From Streptomyces vilmorinianum (GTDB taxonomy: Bacteria; Actinomycetota; Actinomycetes; Streptomycetales; Streptomycetaceae): a stretch of DNA of 64,000 bases. Where the stretch lies: positions 2,250,001 to 2,314,000 of the forward strand of contig NZ_CP040244.1 in NCBI RefSeq assembly GCF_005517195.1, in the 5' to 3' direction. The notes under the pieces were generated by a model. The model was not told the origin of the DNA and did not search any database. It saw only the letters and a list, made by a program, of their open reading frames with translations. The position numbers and the translations under genes were made by a program. Shown here one piece after another: positions 8,764 through 16,373 of this stretch. The first letter of the stretch is position 1. Every line of letters starts with the position of its first letter.

Positions 8764-8993
8764 GGCGGTGCCTTCTTCGGATCTTCGATGCCGGTGGAGC
8801 TGCTGATGGAGCTTCGGGTGGAACGTCGGTTCAGGGTACAGAGACCACCCTCCCCGGCCGGCGAAACCACGCATCACGCGCGTACAACCCTGACGGTGCA
8901 TCCGGTGTCGAACAGGGCGACGGAAAAGGGACGGGCCCTTTCCGGACACCCCCGCAGCCGCCCGGATCCTCTGTCGTATCCAGGAGCCGCTCC

Positions 8994-10514
8994 ATGCGCA
9001 CGCACCGCAACGCCGCTCTCACCGCCGCCACCTTCCTCCTCGTCGCGGGCGCGGGGATCGTCACCGCGCCCGCCGCCCATGCCGGTGTCCCCGGCAGCAC
9101 CCACGCCGCCGACCGCAACTGCGACTTCAACGGCGACGGTTACGACGACGTGCTCGTCGGCGCGCCCGGCGCCACCGTCGGCGGCCGGTCGGGCGCCGGC
9201 CTCGTCACCGTCCAGTACGGCTCGTCCCGCGGCATCGGCACCACCCGCGCCGCCGTGTTCAGCCAGAACACCACCGGCGTGCCCGGTGCCGCCGAGACCG
9301 GCGACGCCTTCGGCAAGGCCGTCGCCACCGGCGACCTCGACGGCGACGGCTACGACGACGCGATCGTCGGCGCCCCGGGCGAGGACATCGGCACGACAGC
9401 CGACACCGGCGGCGCCGTGATCCTCTGGGGCTCCCCCCAGGGGCTCGTCGGCACCGAAAGCCAGTGGCTCGACAGCCTGCTCGGCCCCGTGGCCGGCGGC
9501 CGCTTCGGCTCGGCGTTCGCCGCCGGCCGCTTCACCGCCGAGTACCCGGGCGACCAACTGATCGTGCTCGACCGCAAGGACGCGGAGTGGCACCAGTACG
9601 CCTCCACCCCGCAGCAGGGCACGGGCGCCCGCCAGGGCCGGGCCGCCCGGCTGACGCCGAGCGCCCCGCACTCCCGGGTGGCCGCCGACGACTCGCCGCG
9701 CGAGATCGTCGCGAAGTCCGTCACCACCGGCGACTACGACAACAACGGCTTCGCCGACCTGGTGATCAGCGGAGTCTCCACCGGCGCCGAACCCGGGTAC
9801 GGCTGGTCCTGGTACCTCTCCGGTCACGCCGAGGGGCTCTACTTCGAACGCGAACTGCGCGGCGGCCCGGTCGCCGTCTCCGGCGACATCAACGCGGACG
9901 GCTACGACGACCTCGTCACGGGCGAGCCGCACAGCCCGGACGACGGGGGCGAGACGATGACCGGCGGCATGGTCGGCGTCTACCTCGGCAGCCCGGCGGG
10001 GCCGGCCGGCACGGCGGGCCCGGGCACCCCGCCCCGCTGGTGGACCCAGGACTCGGCCGGCGTGCCCGGCGCCTCGGAGCGCGGCGACGGCTGGGGCTCC
10101 GACCTCTCCGTCGCCGACACGAACGGCGACGGCTACGCGGACCTCGCGATCGGCGCGCCCGGGGAGGACATCGGCACGATCGCCGACGCGGGCATGGTGA
10201 CGCTCCTGCGCGGCACGCGCACCGGACCGACCGCGAGCGGCGCCCAGTCCTGGACGCAGGACTCGCCCTCCGTACCCGGCGTCGTCGAGCGCGCCGACAG
10301 GTTCGGCGGCCAGGTACGGCTGGTCGACCCGAACCGCGACGGCCGCTTCGGGCTGCTGGCCGCGGCGCCCGGCGAGAACACCGACGACGGTCATGTGTGG
10401 GTGTTCACGGCGGGTACGGGAGGCCTGACGGCCGTGGGTTCGTGGACGTACTCGGCGGGTTCGCTGGGGGCGTCGGCCGTGGACGCGCGCTTCGGTGCGG
10501 CGATCGACGAGTGA
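8994..10514 (+). CDS. Secreted FG-GAP/VCBS repeat protein
   Basis: 506 residues. A Sec signal peptide (positive MRTHR, hydrophobic core, cleavage after AHA near residue 30) precedes a beta-propeller built of about six to seven FG-GAP repeats. Calcium-type loops are visible as DFNGDGYDDVLVGAPG, DLDGDGYDDAIVGAPG, DINADGYDDLVTG, DTNGDGYADLAIGAPG and a weaker DPNRDGRFGLLAAAPG. The fold is that of integrin alpha-chain heads. No catalytic domain or wall anchor is present, so it is probably a free extracellular binding or structural protein. The ATG at 8994 follows CAGGAG. Confidence 0.88.
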   Translation: MRTHRNAALTAATFLLVAGAGIVTAPAAHAGVPGSTHAADRNCDFNGDGYDDVLVGAPGATVGGRSGAGLVTVQYGSSRGIGTTRAAVFSQNTTGVPGAAETGDAFGKAVATGDLDGDGYDDAIVGAPGEDIGTTADTGGAVILWGSPQGLVGTESQWLDSLLGPVAGGRFGSAFAAGRFTAEYPGDQLIVLDRKDAEWHQYASTPQQGTGARQGRAARLTPSAPHSRVAADDSPREIVAKSVTTGDYDNNGFADLVISGVSTGAEPGYGWSWYLSGHAEGLYFERELRGGPVAVSGDINADGYDDLVTGEPHSPDDGGETMTGGMVGVYLGSPAGPAGTAGPGTPPRWWTQDSAGVPGASERGDGWGSDLSVADTNGDGYADLAIGAPGEDIGTIADAGMVTLLRGTRTGPTASGAQSWTQDSPSVPGVVERADRFGGQVRLVDPNRDGRFGLLAAAPGENTDDGHVWVFTAGTGGLTAVGSWTYSAGSLGASAVDARFGAAIDE

Positions 10515-10515
10515 T

Positions 10516-10548
10516 CGCCGTATGACCGTCGTATGACCGCCGTGTGAA
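10516..10548. repeat. Three-copy 11-bp tandem repeat after the FG-GAP stop codon
   Basis: Units CGCCGTATGAC, CGTCGTATGAC and CGCCGTGTGAA follow one another directly after the stop (10512-10514). Each unit contains a TGA. Confidence 0.7.
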
Positions 10549-10565
10549 GGGTCACCCGCCCCTCG

Positions 10566-10571
10566 TAGAGT
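10566..10571 (+). promoter_or_regulatory. Leaderless -10 element of the amidohydrolase gene
   Basis: TAGAGT is followed by exactly six bases and then the ATG at 10578, the spacing seen for leaderless Streptomyces transcripts. No ribosome binding site is present. Confidence 0.6.
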
Positions 10572-10577
10572 GCAGAC

Positions 10578-11663
10578 ATGAGCGATCACGTGGTGCTGCA
10601 TGTGAAGGGGCGGGTGCTCGTCGGTCCGGACGACGTACGGGACGAGCTGTGGGCGGTCGACGGGCGGATCACGTTCACCCGGCCGTCCGGCGAGGCGCTG
10701 ACGGTCGAGGGCTGGGCCCTGCCCGGTCTCGTCGACGCGCACTGCCATGTCGGCCTGGACCAGCACGGCCCCGTCGACGACGCCACGAGCGAGAAGCAGG
10801 CACTGACGGACCGGGACGCCGGCACGCTCCTGATCCGGGACGCGGGCTCGCCGTCCGACACCCGCTGGATCGACGAGCGCGAGGACCTGCCGAAGATCAT
10901 CCGCGCGGGCCGCCACATCGCCAGGACCCGCCGCTACATCCGTAACTACGCCCACGAGATCGAGCCCGAGGACCTCGTGGCGTACGTGGGGCAGGAGGCC
11001 CGGCGCGGCGACGGCTGGGTCAAGCTCGTCGGCGACTGGCTCGACAGGGAGGCGGGCGACCTGGGCGCCTGCTGGCCGCGCGCCGAGGTCGAGGCGGCGA
11101 TCGCGGAGGCGCACCGGCTGGGGGCACGGGTCACCGCGCACTGCTTCGCGGAGGAGTCGCTGCGGGACCTGGTGGAGGCGGGCATCGACTGCATCGAGCA
11201 CGCCACCGGACTGACCGAGGAGACGATCCCGCTCTTCGCCGAGCGGGGCGTCGCGATCGTCCCGACGCTCGTCAACATCGCCACGTTCCCGCGTCTCGCG
11301 GACGGCGGCGAGGCGAAGTTCCCGCGCTGGTCGGCGCACATGCGGCGGCTGTACGAGCGCCGGTACGACACGGTCCGCGCGGCGTACGACGCGGGCGTCC
11401 CGGTCTTCGTCGGCACGGACGCGGGCGGCTCGCTGGCGCACGGCCTGGTCGCCGCCGAGGTCGAGGAGCTGGTCAAGGCCGGCATCCCCCCGCTCAAGGC
11501 CCTCTCGGCGACGACCTGGGGCGCCCGCGCCTGGCTCGGCCGCCCCGCCCTGGAGGAGGGCGCCCCCGCGGACCTCGTCGTCTACGGCGAGGACCCACGG
11601 GCGGACGTCCGCGTCTTGGCGGCGCCGCGTCGGGTCATCGTCAACGGCCGTGTGATCGGCTGA
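10578..11663 (+). CDS. Amidohydrolase family protein (imidazolonepropionase/prolidase-like)
   Basis: 361 residues. A metal-dependent amidohydrolase of the TIM-barrel superfamily. The metal-binding motif is VDAHCHVGLD near residue 55. A candidate carboxylated Lys lies in VKLVGDW, further ligands in VTAHCFAEE and IEHATGL, and the catalytic Asp in FVGTDAGGSLAHG. The C-terminal beta-sandwich returns in APADLVVYGEDP and VIVNGRVIG. The substrate is unknown; the closest functional groups are Xaa-Pro dipeptidases and imidazolonepropionases. It appears to be transcribed alone from a leaderless promoter, and no convincing gene follows for about 490 bp. Confidence 0.88.
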   Translation: MSDHVVLHVKGRVLVGPDDVRDELWAVDGRITFTRPSGEALTVEGWALPGLVDAHCHVGLDQHGPVDDATSEKQALTDRDAGTLLIRDAGSPSDTRWIDEREDLPKIIRAGRHIARTRRYIRNYAHEIEPEDLVAYVGQEARRGDGWVKLVGDWLDREAGDLGACWPRAEVEAAIAEAHRLGARVTAHCFAEESLRDLVEAGIDCIEHATGLTEETIPLFAERGVAIVPTLVNIATFPRLADGGEAKFPRWSAHMRRLYERRYDTVRAAYDAGVPVFVGTDAGGSLAHGLVAAEVEELVKAGIPPLKALSATTWGARAWLGRPALEEGAPADLVVYGEDPRADVRVLAAPRRVIVNGRVIG

Positions 11664-12149
11664 GGAGCCTGGGCCGACGGCCGACGGCCGGCGTCCGGCG
11701 GGTTGGTTGGCCCGGGGCCATCAGGGCGGCCTGGGCCGACGGGCGGCGAACGGCGGGTTCGAGCGGCTGATCCGGGGCCCCAGTGGCGTGGGATGCCCCG
11801 GGGTGCCTCGGCGGGGCCGGCTTCCGGACGGCGCCCGGCCTGGTGCCGGCCACGCGAGGCCGACCGGCGCGGGGCGGCACCCCGCCGGCGCCGCGCCGCC
11901 CGTGCGCGAGCCATATCCCGAGACAGGTTGCAGCCCAACGGCGGGCACGGTCGGGGCGCTCGAGGACGACAACGAACTCGGCGGACTCAGCGCCAACCGA
12001 TGAGGGGCTGAGCTTGGGGCGCCGGCGCCGGCCACCGAAGGCGCCCGGGGCGGCGCGCGGGGCGCTCGGTCGCGTCGGGGCGCCATGCGGGCCGTCGCCG
12101 GGACCGTTCCTCGGGGTGCCCGGCAGCGCCGCCGCCCGCCCCAGGGCCG
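11664..12149. other. 486-bp intergenic stretch without a supported gene
   Basis: Very GC-rich, with many GGCCG-type imperfect palindromes (for example around 11672-11705). Open frames exist on both strands but none has homology-like motifs, a ribosome site or consistent third-position bias. A middle part (about 11930-12000) is slightly less GC-rich. It may be decayed sequence; nothing is recognised. Confidence 0.5.
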
Positions 12150-12716
12150 TCAGCGGGTCAGGAACGCCAGGCGGGCCTTCTTCTCCGGGATGAAGACCTC
12201 CGGCAGGTCCACCTCCGGCAGGACGACCTCCGGGCCCAGCTCGAAGCCCGCGCGCGCCAGGAGGGCGACCGCCTTCTCGTTGGCCGCGTCCGGCTCGGCG
12301 ACGATGCGCGTGCGGCCGATCAGCGCGAAGTCGATCAGCGCGGTGAGCAGCCCGGTGGAGAAGCCCCGCTCGGGCGTGGTGGTCGGCGCGATCATCAGGT
12401 GCACGCCGATGTCGCCCGGCTGCGCCTCGTAGCACTCGCCGACCCGGTCGGCCTCGGGCTCGTACGTCTGGAAGAGCGCGACCGGCTCGCCGTCGCGCCG
12501 CACGAGGAACCCGTGGTGCGTGGTGAGCGAGTCGAGGTGCGCGTAGATCTCCCGTACCTGCTCCAGGCTCGTCCCGCCCATGCCCCAGAACCGGGCGCGG
12601 TCCTCGTTGACCCAGCCGTGCAGGAGGACGGCGTCGTGCTCGGGGTCGACGCGGTCGATCCGTACGGTGCCGAAGCCCTCGACGGTCTGGAGGTGGACCG
12701 GCTCAGTGGTCGTCAT
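12150..12716 (-). CDS. Siderophore-type N-acetyltransferase (IucB/RhbD/MbtK-like GNAT)
   Basis: 188 residues. A GNAT protein of the siderophore-biosynthesis branch, whose members acylate N-hydroxylysine/ornithine or related amines. The family fingerprint is clear: LHGWVNEDRARFWGM, then EPVALFQTYEP, then QPGDIGVHLMIAP, and near the end RIVAEPDAANEKAVALL and LPEVFIPEKKARL. It overlaps the upstream acylase gene by 14 bp and has an AAGGAG ribosome site, so the two are one transcript behind an iron box. No hydroxamate or NRPS genes lie nearby, so the substrate must come from elsewhere in the cell. Confidence 0.88.
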   Translation of the reverse strand: MTTTEPVHLQTVEGFGTVRIDRVDPEHDAVLLHGWVNEDRARFWGMGGTSLEQVREIYAHLDSLTTHHGFLVRRDGEPVALFQTYEPEADRVGECYEAQPGDIGVHLMIAPTTTPERGFSTGLLTALIDFALIGRTRIVAEPDAANEKAVALLARAGFELGPEVVLPEVDLPEVFIPEKKARLAFLTR

Positions 12717-14859
12717 GGGGGTGCTCCTTGGTGAGGTGGTGCCAGTCGGTGGTGACGGGGGCGAGCGCGCCCCGCAGCCACAGGGGGAGTTGGTCGCGGT
12801 GGTGGGGGTCGCCGGCGACACCCGAGGCGCCGAACGGCACGACCCAGAGGCTGTTGTCGCGGTCGGCGAGGTCCCAGACGTAACGGGCGGCCGAGGCCCG
12901 CGCACTGCGGTCGGTGAACCCGGGCACGCTGGAGGTCGAAAGCACGCAGTCGTGGTCCCCGCCGAGACCGGGCCACCGCGCGTCGTCCTCGGGCAGCGCC
13001 TGCCACGGCGCGAGCCGGTGCGTCACGCCCCAGGCCTGCGGCTCCTCTCCGGCGGCCACCTCCTCCAGCGCCTCCCGGACGATCTCCGCGATGTCCTGGG
13101 CCGGTACGGGCCCGGAGCCGAGCAGTGTCTCCAGCGCGAAGGCCACGCGTGGCCCGAGCGCGAGCCACGGCTGGAACAGCGCGGGGTGCGGGGCCGGCTC
13201 CCGCAGCGCCGCGAACGCCGGGTGCCCGGCGACCCGCCGCACGACGGCCCCGCGCACGGCCGCGTACAGCCCGGCGTCGGCGCTGTCCGCCTCCATCCGC
13301 CGATCCCACCCGAGGAGACGCTCGCGCACGGCCGCCGCGGCGGGGGAGAGCGGAGCGCCGTGGGCCCCCGCCGGGTCGGTCGTGGCGCCTTGGGCGTCGT
13401 GGTCCGCGCTGTCCTCGGCCGCGCCCCGTACCGCCTCCAGAAGGCGCGCCGCCGAGGGGTTGTCGGTGTCGGTGTGGACGGTGGTCATCGCCTCCGGGGT
13501 CCAGCTCTGCGAGGCGTCGAGGAGCGCGGAGATCCGGGTCGCCCGGTGCGCGGGGGCGAACTCCACGCCCAGCGGGGCCGCGAGGCCCCGGGCGTTGGCC
13601 ATGACGGCGTGGCCCTCGACGTCCGCGCGGGGCGTCGGGGCAGGCCCGTCCTGCCAGGCGTGGGCGGCTTCCCAGGCGGGCACCACCCGCACGGAGTTCG
13701 CGCGGTCGCGCACCGGCACGTACCCCGCCACCCGGTGCAGCAGGCCGCCGTCCACGTCGGCGGCCTGGACGACGTTGACCGGCTCGACCCAGCCGTCGAC
13801 CGCGCGGTCCACGTCCGCGACGGTCCGGGCGGCGAGCAGCTCGGGCAGGACGCCGAAGCCCAGCTCGCCGTTCACCCGCGGCGGGTACCGCAGGCTGATC
13901 CCCTCCCAGGACGCAGAATCCCCGGCCTCCGAGGACCCGGCCGCGTCCGCGTCCGCTCCGATGATCACCGGGCCCCGTTCCGTCTCGATCACCTCGATCG
14001 TGACCGGCTCCCCGCCCGCGACCTCGACGGACTCCCGGTGGACGGAGGCCGCGCGCCAGCCGTCCGGCCCGAGCGCCTCCACTCCGCCGTCCCCGGTCCG
14101 CCGCAGCCGCTCCCGGTACAGGTCCTGGTAGTCGGCCATCGCGTTGGTGATCGCCCACGCCACCCGCCCGGTGTGCCCGAAGTGGGCGAGACCCGGCACC
14201 CCCGGCACGGCGAGGCCCAGCACGTCGTACTCCGGGCATGCCAGCCGGATCTGCTGGTAGACCCCGGGCGCCTCGATGAACCGGTGCGGGTCGCCCGCCA
14301 CGATCGCGGCCCCGCTCGCCGTACGGTCGCCGGACACGACCCAGCCGTTGGAGCCCGCCGTCCCCGGTCCGTCCGTGGCGAACAGTTCCGTCCACTCCTC
14401 GCCGAGCCGGCGCGCGACCTCCTCCCGCCACAGCTTGGTGGGGAAGCCCGCGAACAGGATGTGCGTGGAGAGCCAGACCGCCAGCGGCGTCCACGGCTCC
14501 CAGCGCCCCGGCGCGAGCCCCGTCCTCGCGAACTCGGGTGCCCGGCCGGCCCCTTCCGGCAGGCCCGCGTTGACCCCGTCCACGTACGCCCGTACCCACC
14601 CGGCCGTCCCGGCGTCCAGCCGGTCGAAGCAGCGGCGCGCGGTGTCGGCGAGCCGGGCCTGCCGTACGAAGGTGTCCCAGCCGGCCTCGTCGGCGCCGAG
14701 GAACGCGGCCGTGGTGCCCTGCGCCCGGTGCCGCTCGACCTCCAGCTGCCAGGCCCGGTCCACCGCGGTCACCCGCCCCTGGGCGAAGGCGAGTTCGGCC
14801 GGATCGGCGGCCCGCAGATGCGGTATGCCCCAATCGTCCCGATAGACCTCGATGCTCAC
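12703..14859 (-). CDS. Penicillin acylase family Ntn hydrolase, iron-regulated
   Basis: 718 residues. A member of the penicillin amidase/acyl-homoserine lactone acylase/PvdQ family, which hydrolyses acyl-amide bonds after self-cleavage into alpha and beta chains. The predicted autocatalytic site and nucleophile are Gly169/Ser170 in GTAGSNGWVVSGDRT. FIEAPGVYQQIRLACPEYDV, GHTGRVAWAITNAMADYQD and ERGPVI are typical beta-chain segments. Characterised relatives are usually exported, but here there is no signal peptide: the chain starts directly with MSIEVYRDDWGIPHLRA. A GTG at 14859 starts it, 26 bp after a near-perfect iron box. It is the first gene of a two-gene unit. Confidence 0.9.
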   Translation of the reverse strand: MSIEVYRDDWGIPHLRAADPAELAFAQGRVTAVDRAWQLEVERHRAQGTTAAFLGADEAGWDTFVRQARLADTARRCFDRLDAGTAGWVRAYVDGVNAGLPEGAGRAPEFARTGLAPGRWEPWTPLAVWLSTHILFAGFPTKLWREEVARRLGEEWTELFATDGPGTAGSNGWVVSGDRTASGAAIVAGDPHRFIEAPGVYQQIRLACPEYDVLGLAVPGVPGLAHFGHTGRVAWAITNAMADYQDLYRERLRRTGDGGVEALGPDGWRAASVHRESVEVAGGEPVTIEVIETERGPVIIGADADAAGSSEAGDSASWEGISLRYPPRVNGELGFGVLPELLAARTVADVDRAVDGWVEPVNVVQAADVDGGLLHRVAGYVPVRDRANSVRVVPAWEAAHAWQDGPAPTPRADVEGHAVMANARGLAAPLGVEFAPAHRATRISALLDASQSWTPEAMTTVHTDTDNPSAARLLEAVRGAAEDSADHDAQGATTDPAGAHGAPLSPAAAAVRERLLGWDRRMEADSADAGLYAAVRGAVVRRVAGHPAFAALREPAPHPALFQPWLALGPRVAFALETLLGSGPVPAQDIAEIVREALEEVAAGEEPQAWGVTHRLAPWQALPEDDARWPGLGGDHDCVLSTSSVPGFTDRSARASAARYVWDLADRDNSLWVVPFGASGVAGDPHHRDQLPLWLRGALAPVTTDWHHLTKEHPHDDH

Positions 14860-14885
14860 TCCGACCCCGATCCCGTCCGTGCTTC

Positions 14886-14904
14886 TTAGGTTAGGCTGAC
14901 CTAA
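14886..14904 (-). promoter_or_regulatory. Iron box (DmdR1/IdeR/DtxR-type operator)
   Basis: TTAGGTTAGGCTGACCTAA matches the 19-bp actinobacterial iron-box consensus (TTAGGTTAGGCTAACCTAA) at 18 positions. It is 26 bp from the GTG of the acylase gene, so the acylase and acetyltransferase should be repressed when iron is plentiful. The opposite gene starts almost 400 bp away, making it a less likely target. Confidence 0.9.
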
Positions 14905-15287
14905 ATTAATCTACAGCTTCGCAGGAGAGGCGAGTGCGGCGGGGCGTGGCTGGGAGGGTGTCGTCCCTCAAGCGAGCGAGGTCCCCGACGGTGCATCGCG
15001 TTGACGGTCCGTTACCCGGGGCCGGCGTGCATCGTTGACACACTTCCCGCGTGCGCCCGCGCGCTGTGCAATACGCGGGGCGCGCGGGGCGCGCGGGAAC
15101 GCCCGTGCCGAAAGAATCGAATATGGGCGCGGAAACCCCCCTTTGGAGTGAACTCACGCCGGGTGTCTGTCAGTTCACTCTTCGTGCGTAAAGATTCCGG
15201 TGTCTCAAGTCGCCGACGCCGCGCAGAACCCGTGTCCCCGTGGTGAGCGGCCGGCGACGCCATGTCTCTTGTGGGGGTTCCACCATC
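14905..15287. promoter_or_regulatory. Upstream region of the LAATG-anchored protein, with a 9-bp inverted repeat
   Basis: 383 bp without a gene. It holds a perfect inverted repeat, GAGTGAACT at 15146-15154 and AGTTCACTC at 15172-15180, 17 bp apart, followed by an AT-richer GTAAAGATTCC. TTGACG (about 15000) and TTGACA (about 15036) resemble -35 boxes but have no good -10 partner. A regulator site for the downstream surface protein is likely; its owner is unknown. Confidence 0.5.
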
Positions 15288-16259
15288 TTGAACAGCAACA
15301 CCTTCCGCATGCCCGTACGCCGCACCGCCGCCGCAGCGACCGTCGCCGCGCTGGCCGTCGGGCCCGTGGTCCTCCTGGCCCCCACGGCGCACGCCACGGG
15401 CGGCGAAGGGCGCGCGACCGCCGTCGTCCTGCGGACCGGCCTCGACGTCTCCCTGCTCGACAAGGCGGTGCACGTACCGCTGAAGACCTCCCTCAACGAG
15501 GTCAAGGCGCCGGAGAGCGAGAACAGGACCGCGCTGACCGTGACGGTGGAGGGCGCGGAGAACAACAAGCCGATCGACATCCTGCGCGCCGACGTCGCCA
15601 CCTCGAACGCCACGGTCGAGGAGAACAAGGCCGAGGGGTACGTGAACCTCGTCGAGGCGCGGGTGCATGTCCCCGGCATCCGGCTGCTCTCCCTGATCGA
15701 GGTCGAGAAGGTCACCTCCAAGGCCGTCTGCGAGGCCGGCAAGCAGCCTGTCGCCGAGTCGAACGTGCTCGGGCACGTCACGGTCTTCGGCAAGAAGACC
15801 ACCCTGTCGACGGGCGGGCAGACCAAAGTCTCCGTGCCGGGCATCGGCGACGTGACCCTGGACCTGTCCCGTACCTCCACCACCTCCCGCACGGCCGCGG
15901 CGACCGCCCTGGAGCTCAAGGTCGAGGTCGATCCGCTGAAGCTGGGTGTGGCCGAGGTCAACGGAGTCGTGACGCTCGCGGAGGCGACCTGCGAGACGCC
16001 CCAGGGCACGCGGCCCACCGAGAACCCCACCGACGAGCCCTCGGAGCAGCCGAGCGGGCAGCCCTCGCACGAGCCTTCCGCCGCGCCCACCGACGCCGGC
16101 GGTGCGAAGACCCAGAACGGCGGCTCCGAGCCGGCCGGCCAGAACCTCGCCGCGACCGGCGGCAGCTCGACGACGCCGTACCTGGCCGGCGGCGCCATCC
16201 TCCTGCTCGGCGGCGGCGCGGGAGCGCTCGTCCTGGCCCGCAGCCGCGCCCGGGGCTGA
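15288..16259 (+). CDS. SCO1860 family LAxTG-anchored surface protein
   Basis: 323 residues. A secreted wall protein: signal peptide (MPVRR, hydrophobic segment, cleavage after AHA near residue 39), a beta-rich body with two cysteines (KAVCEAG and EATCETP), a Pro/Ser/Glu-rich stalk near residues 248-275, then the sorting signal LAATG, a hydrophobic helix and a RSRARG tail. LAxTG is the site used by class E sortases in Streptomyces. I chose TTG at 15288 because GGGGG lies about 10 bp upstream; the in-frame ATG at 15309 has no ribosome site. Function is unknown. It neighbours the cobalamin genes in this window. Confidence 0.85.
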   Translation: MNSNTFRMPVRRTAAAATVAALAVGPVVLLAPTAHATGGEGRATAVVLRTGLDVSLLDKAVHVPLKTSLNEVKAPESENRTALTVTVEGAENNKPIDILRADVATSNATVEENKAEGYVNLVEARVHVPGIRLLSLIEVEKVTSKAVCEAGKQPVAESNVLGHVTVFGKKTTLSTGGQTKVSVPGIGDVTLDLSRTSTTSRTAAATALELKVEVDPLKLGVAEVNGVVTLAEATCETPQGTRPTENPTDEPSEQPSGQPSHEPSAAPTDAGGAKTQNGGSEPAGQNLAATGGSSTTPYLAGGAILLLGGGAGALVLARSRARG

Positions 16260-16283
16260 CCGGCCCGAGGGGAGAAGGGGGAA

Positions 16284-16323
16284 CGCGAGGGGAGGACGGT
16301 GACGACACCGCCCTCCCCTCGCG
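16284..16323. terminator. Hairpin terminator between the LAATG protein and the cob genes
   Basis: Outer stem CGCGAGGGGAG (16284-16294) with CTCCCCTCGCG (16313-16323), plus an inner CGGTG/CACCG pairing. It lies 24 bp after the stop of the plus-strand gene, in a convergent intergenic gap. Confidence 0.75.
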
Positions 16324-16330
16324 GACAACA

Positions 16331-16372
16331 CCGAGCCCCTGGCCCCGAGCCCCTGGCCCCGAGCCCGGAGCC
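16331..16372. repeat. Three-copy 14-bp tandem repeat beside the cobC stop codon
   Basis: CCGAGCCCCTGGCC occurs twice in a row (16331-16344, 16345-16358), followed by a diverged third copy CCGAGCCCGGAGCC. The array ends one base before the stop of the minus-strand gene. Confidence 0.8.
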
Positions 16373-16373
16373 C

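Noticed and set aside
7657..8949. Longer form of the class V aminotransferase starting near 8949
   Set aside because: The extra residues are not family-like, and GAAGAAGG directly precedes the GTG at 8763.
8874..11441. Very long minus-strand open frame (855 codons) opposite the FG-GAP and amidohydrolase genes
   Set aside because: Its protein is low-complexity Arg/Gly/Ala/Val and it mirrors the plus-strand codon pattern. A shadow of GC-biased genes on the other strand.
11930..12010. Possible gene fragment in the 486-bp gap after the amidohydrolase
   Set aside because: No continuous coding bias, no ribosome site and no recognisable motif in any frame.
15146..15230. PHO box or WhiG-type promoter upstream of the LAATG protein
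   Set aside because: The GTTCAC half is part of an inverted, not direct, repeat; the TAAAG and GCCGAC elements are poorly spaced and diverge from the sigma-WhiG consensus.
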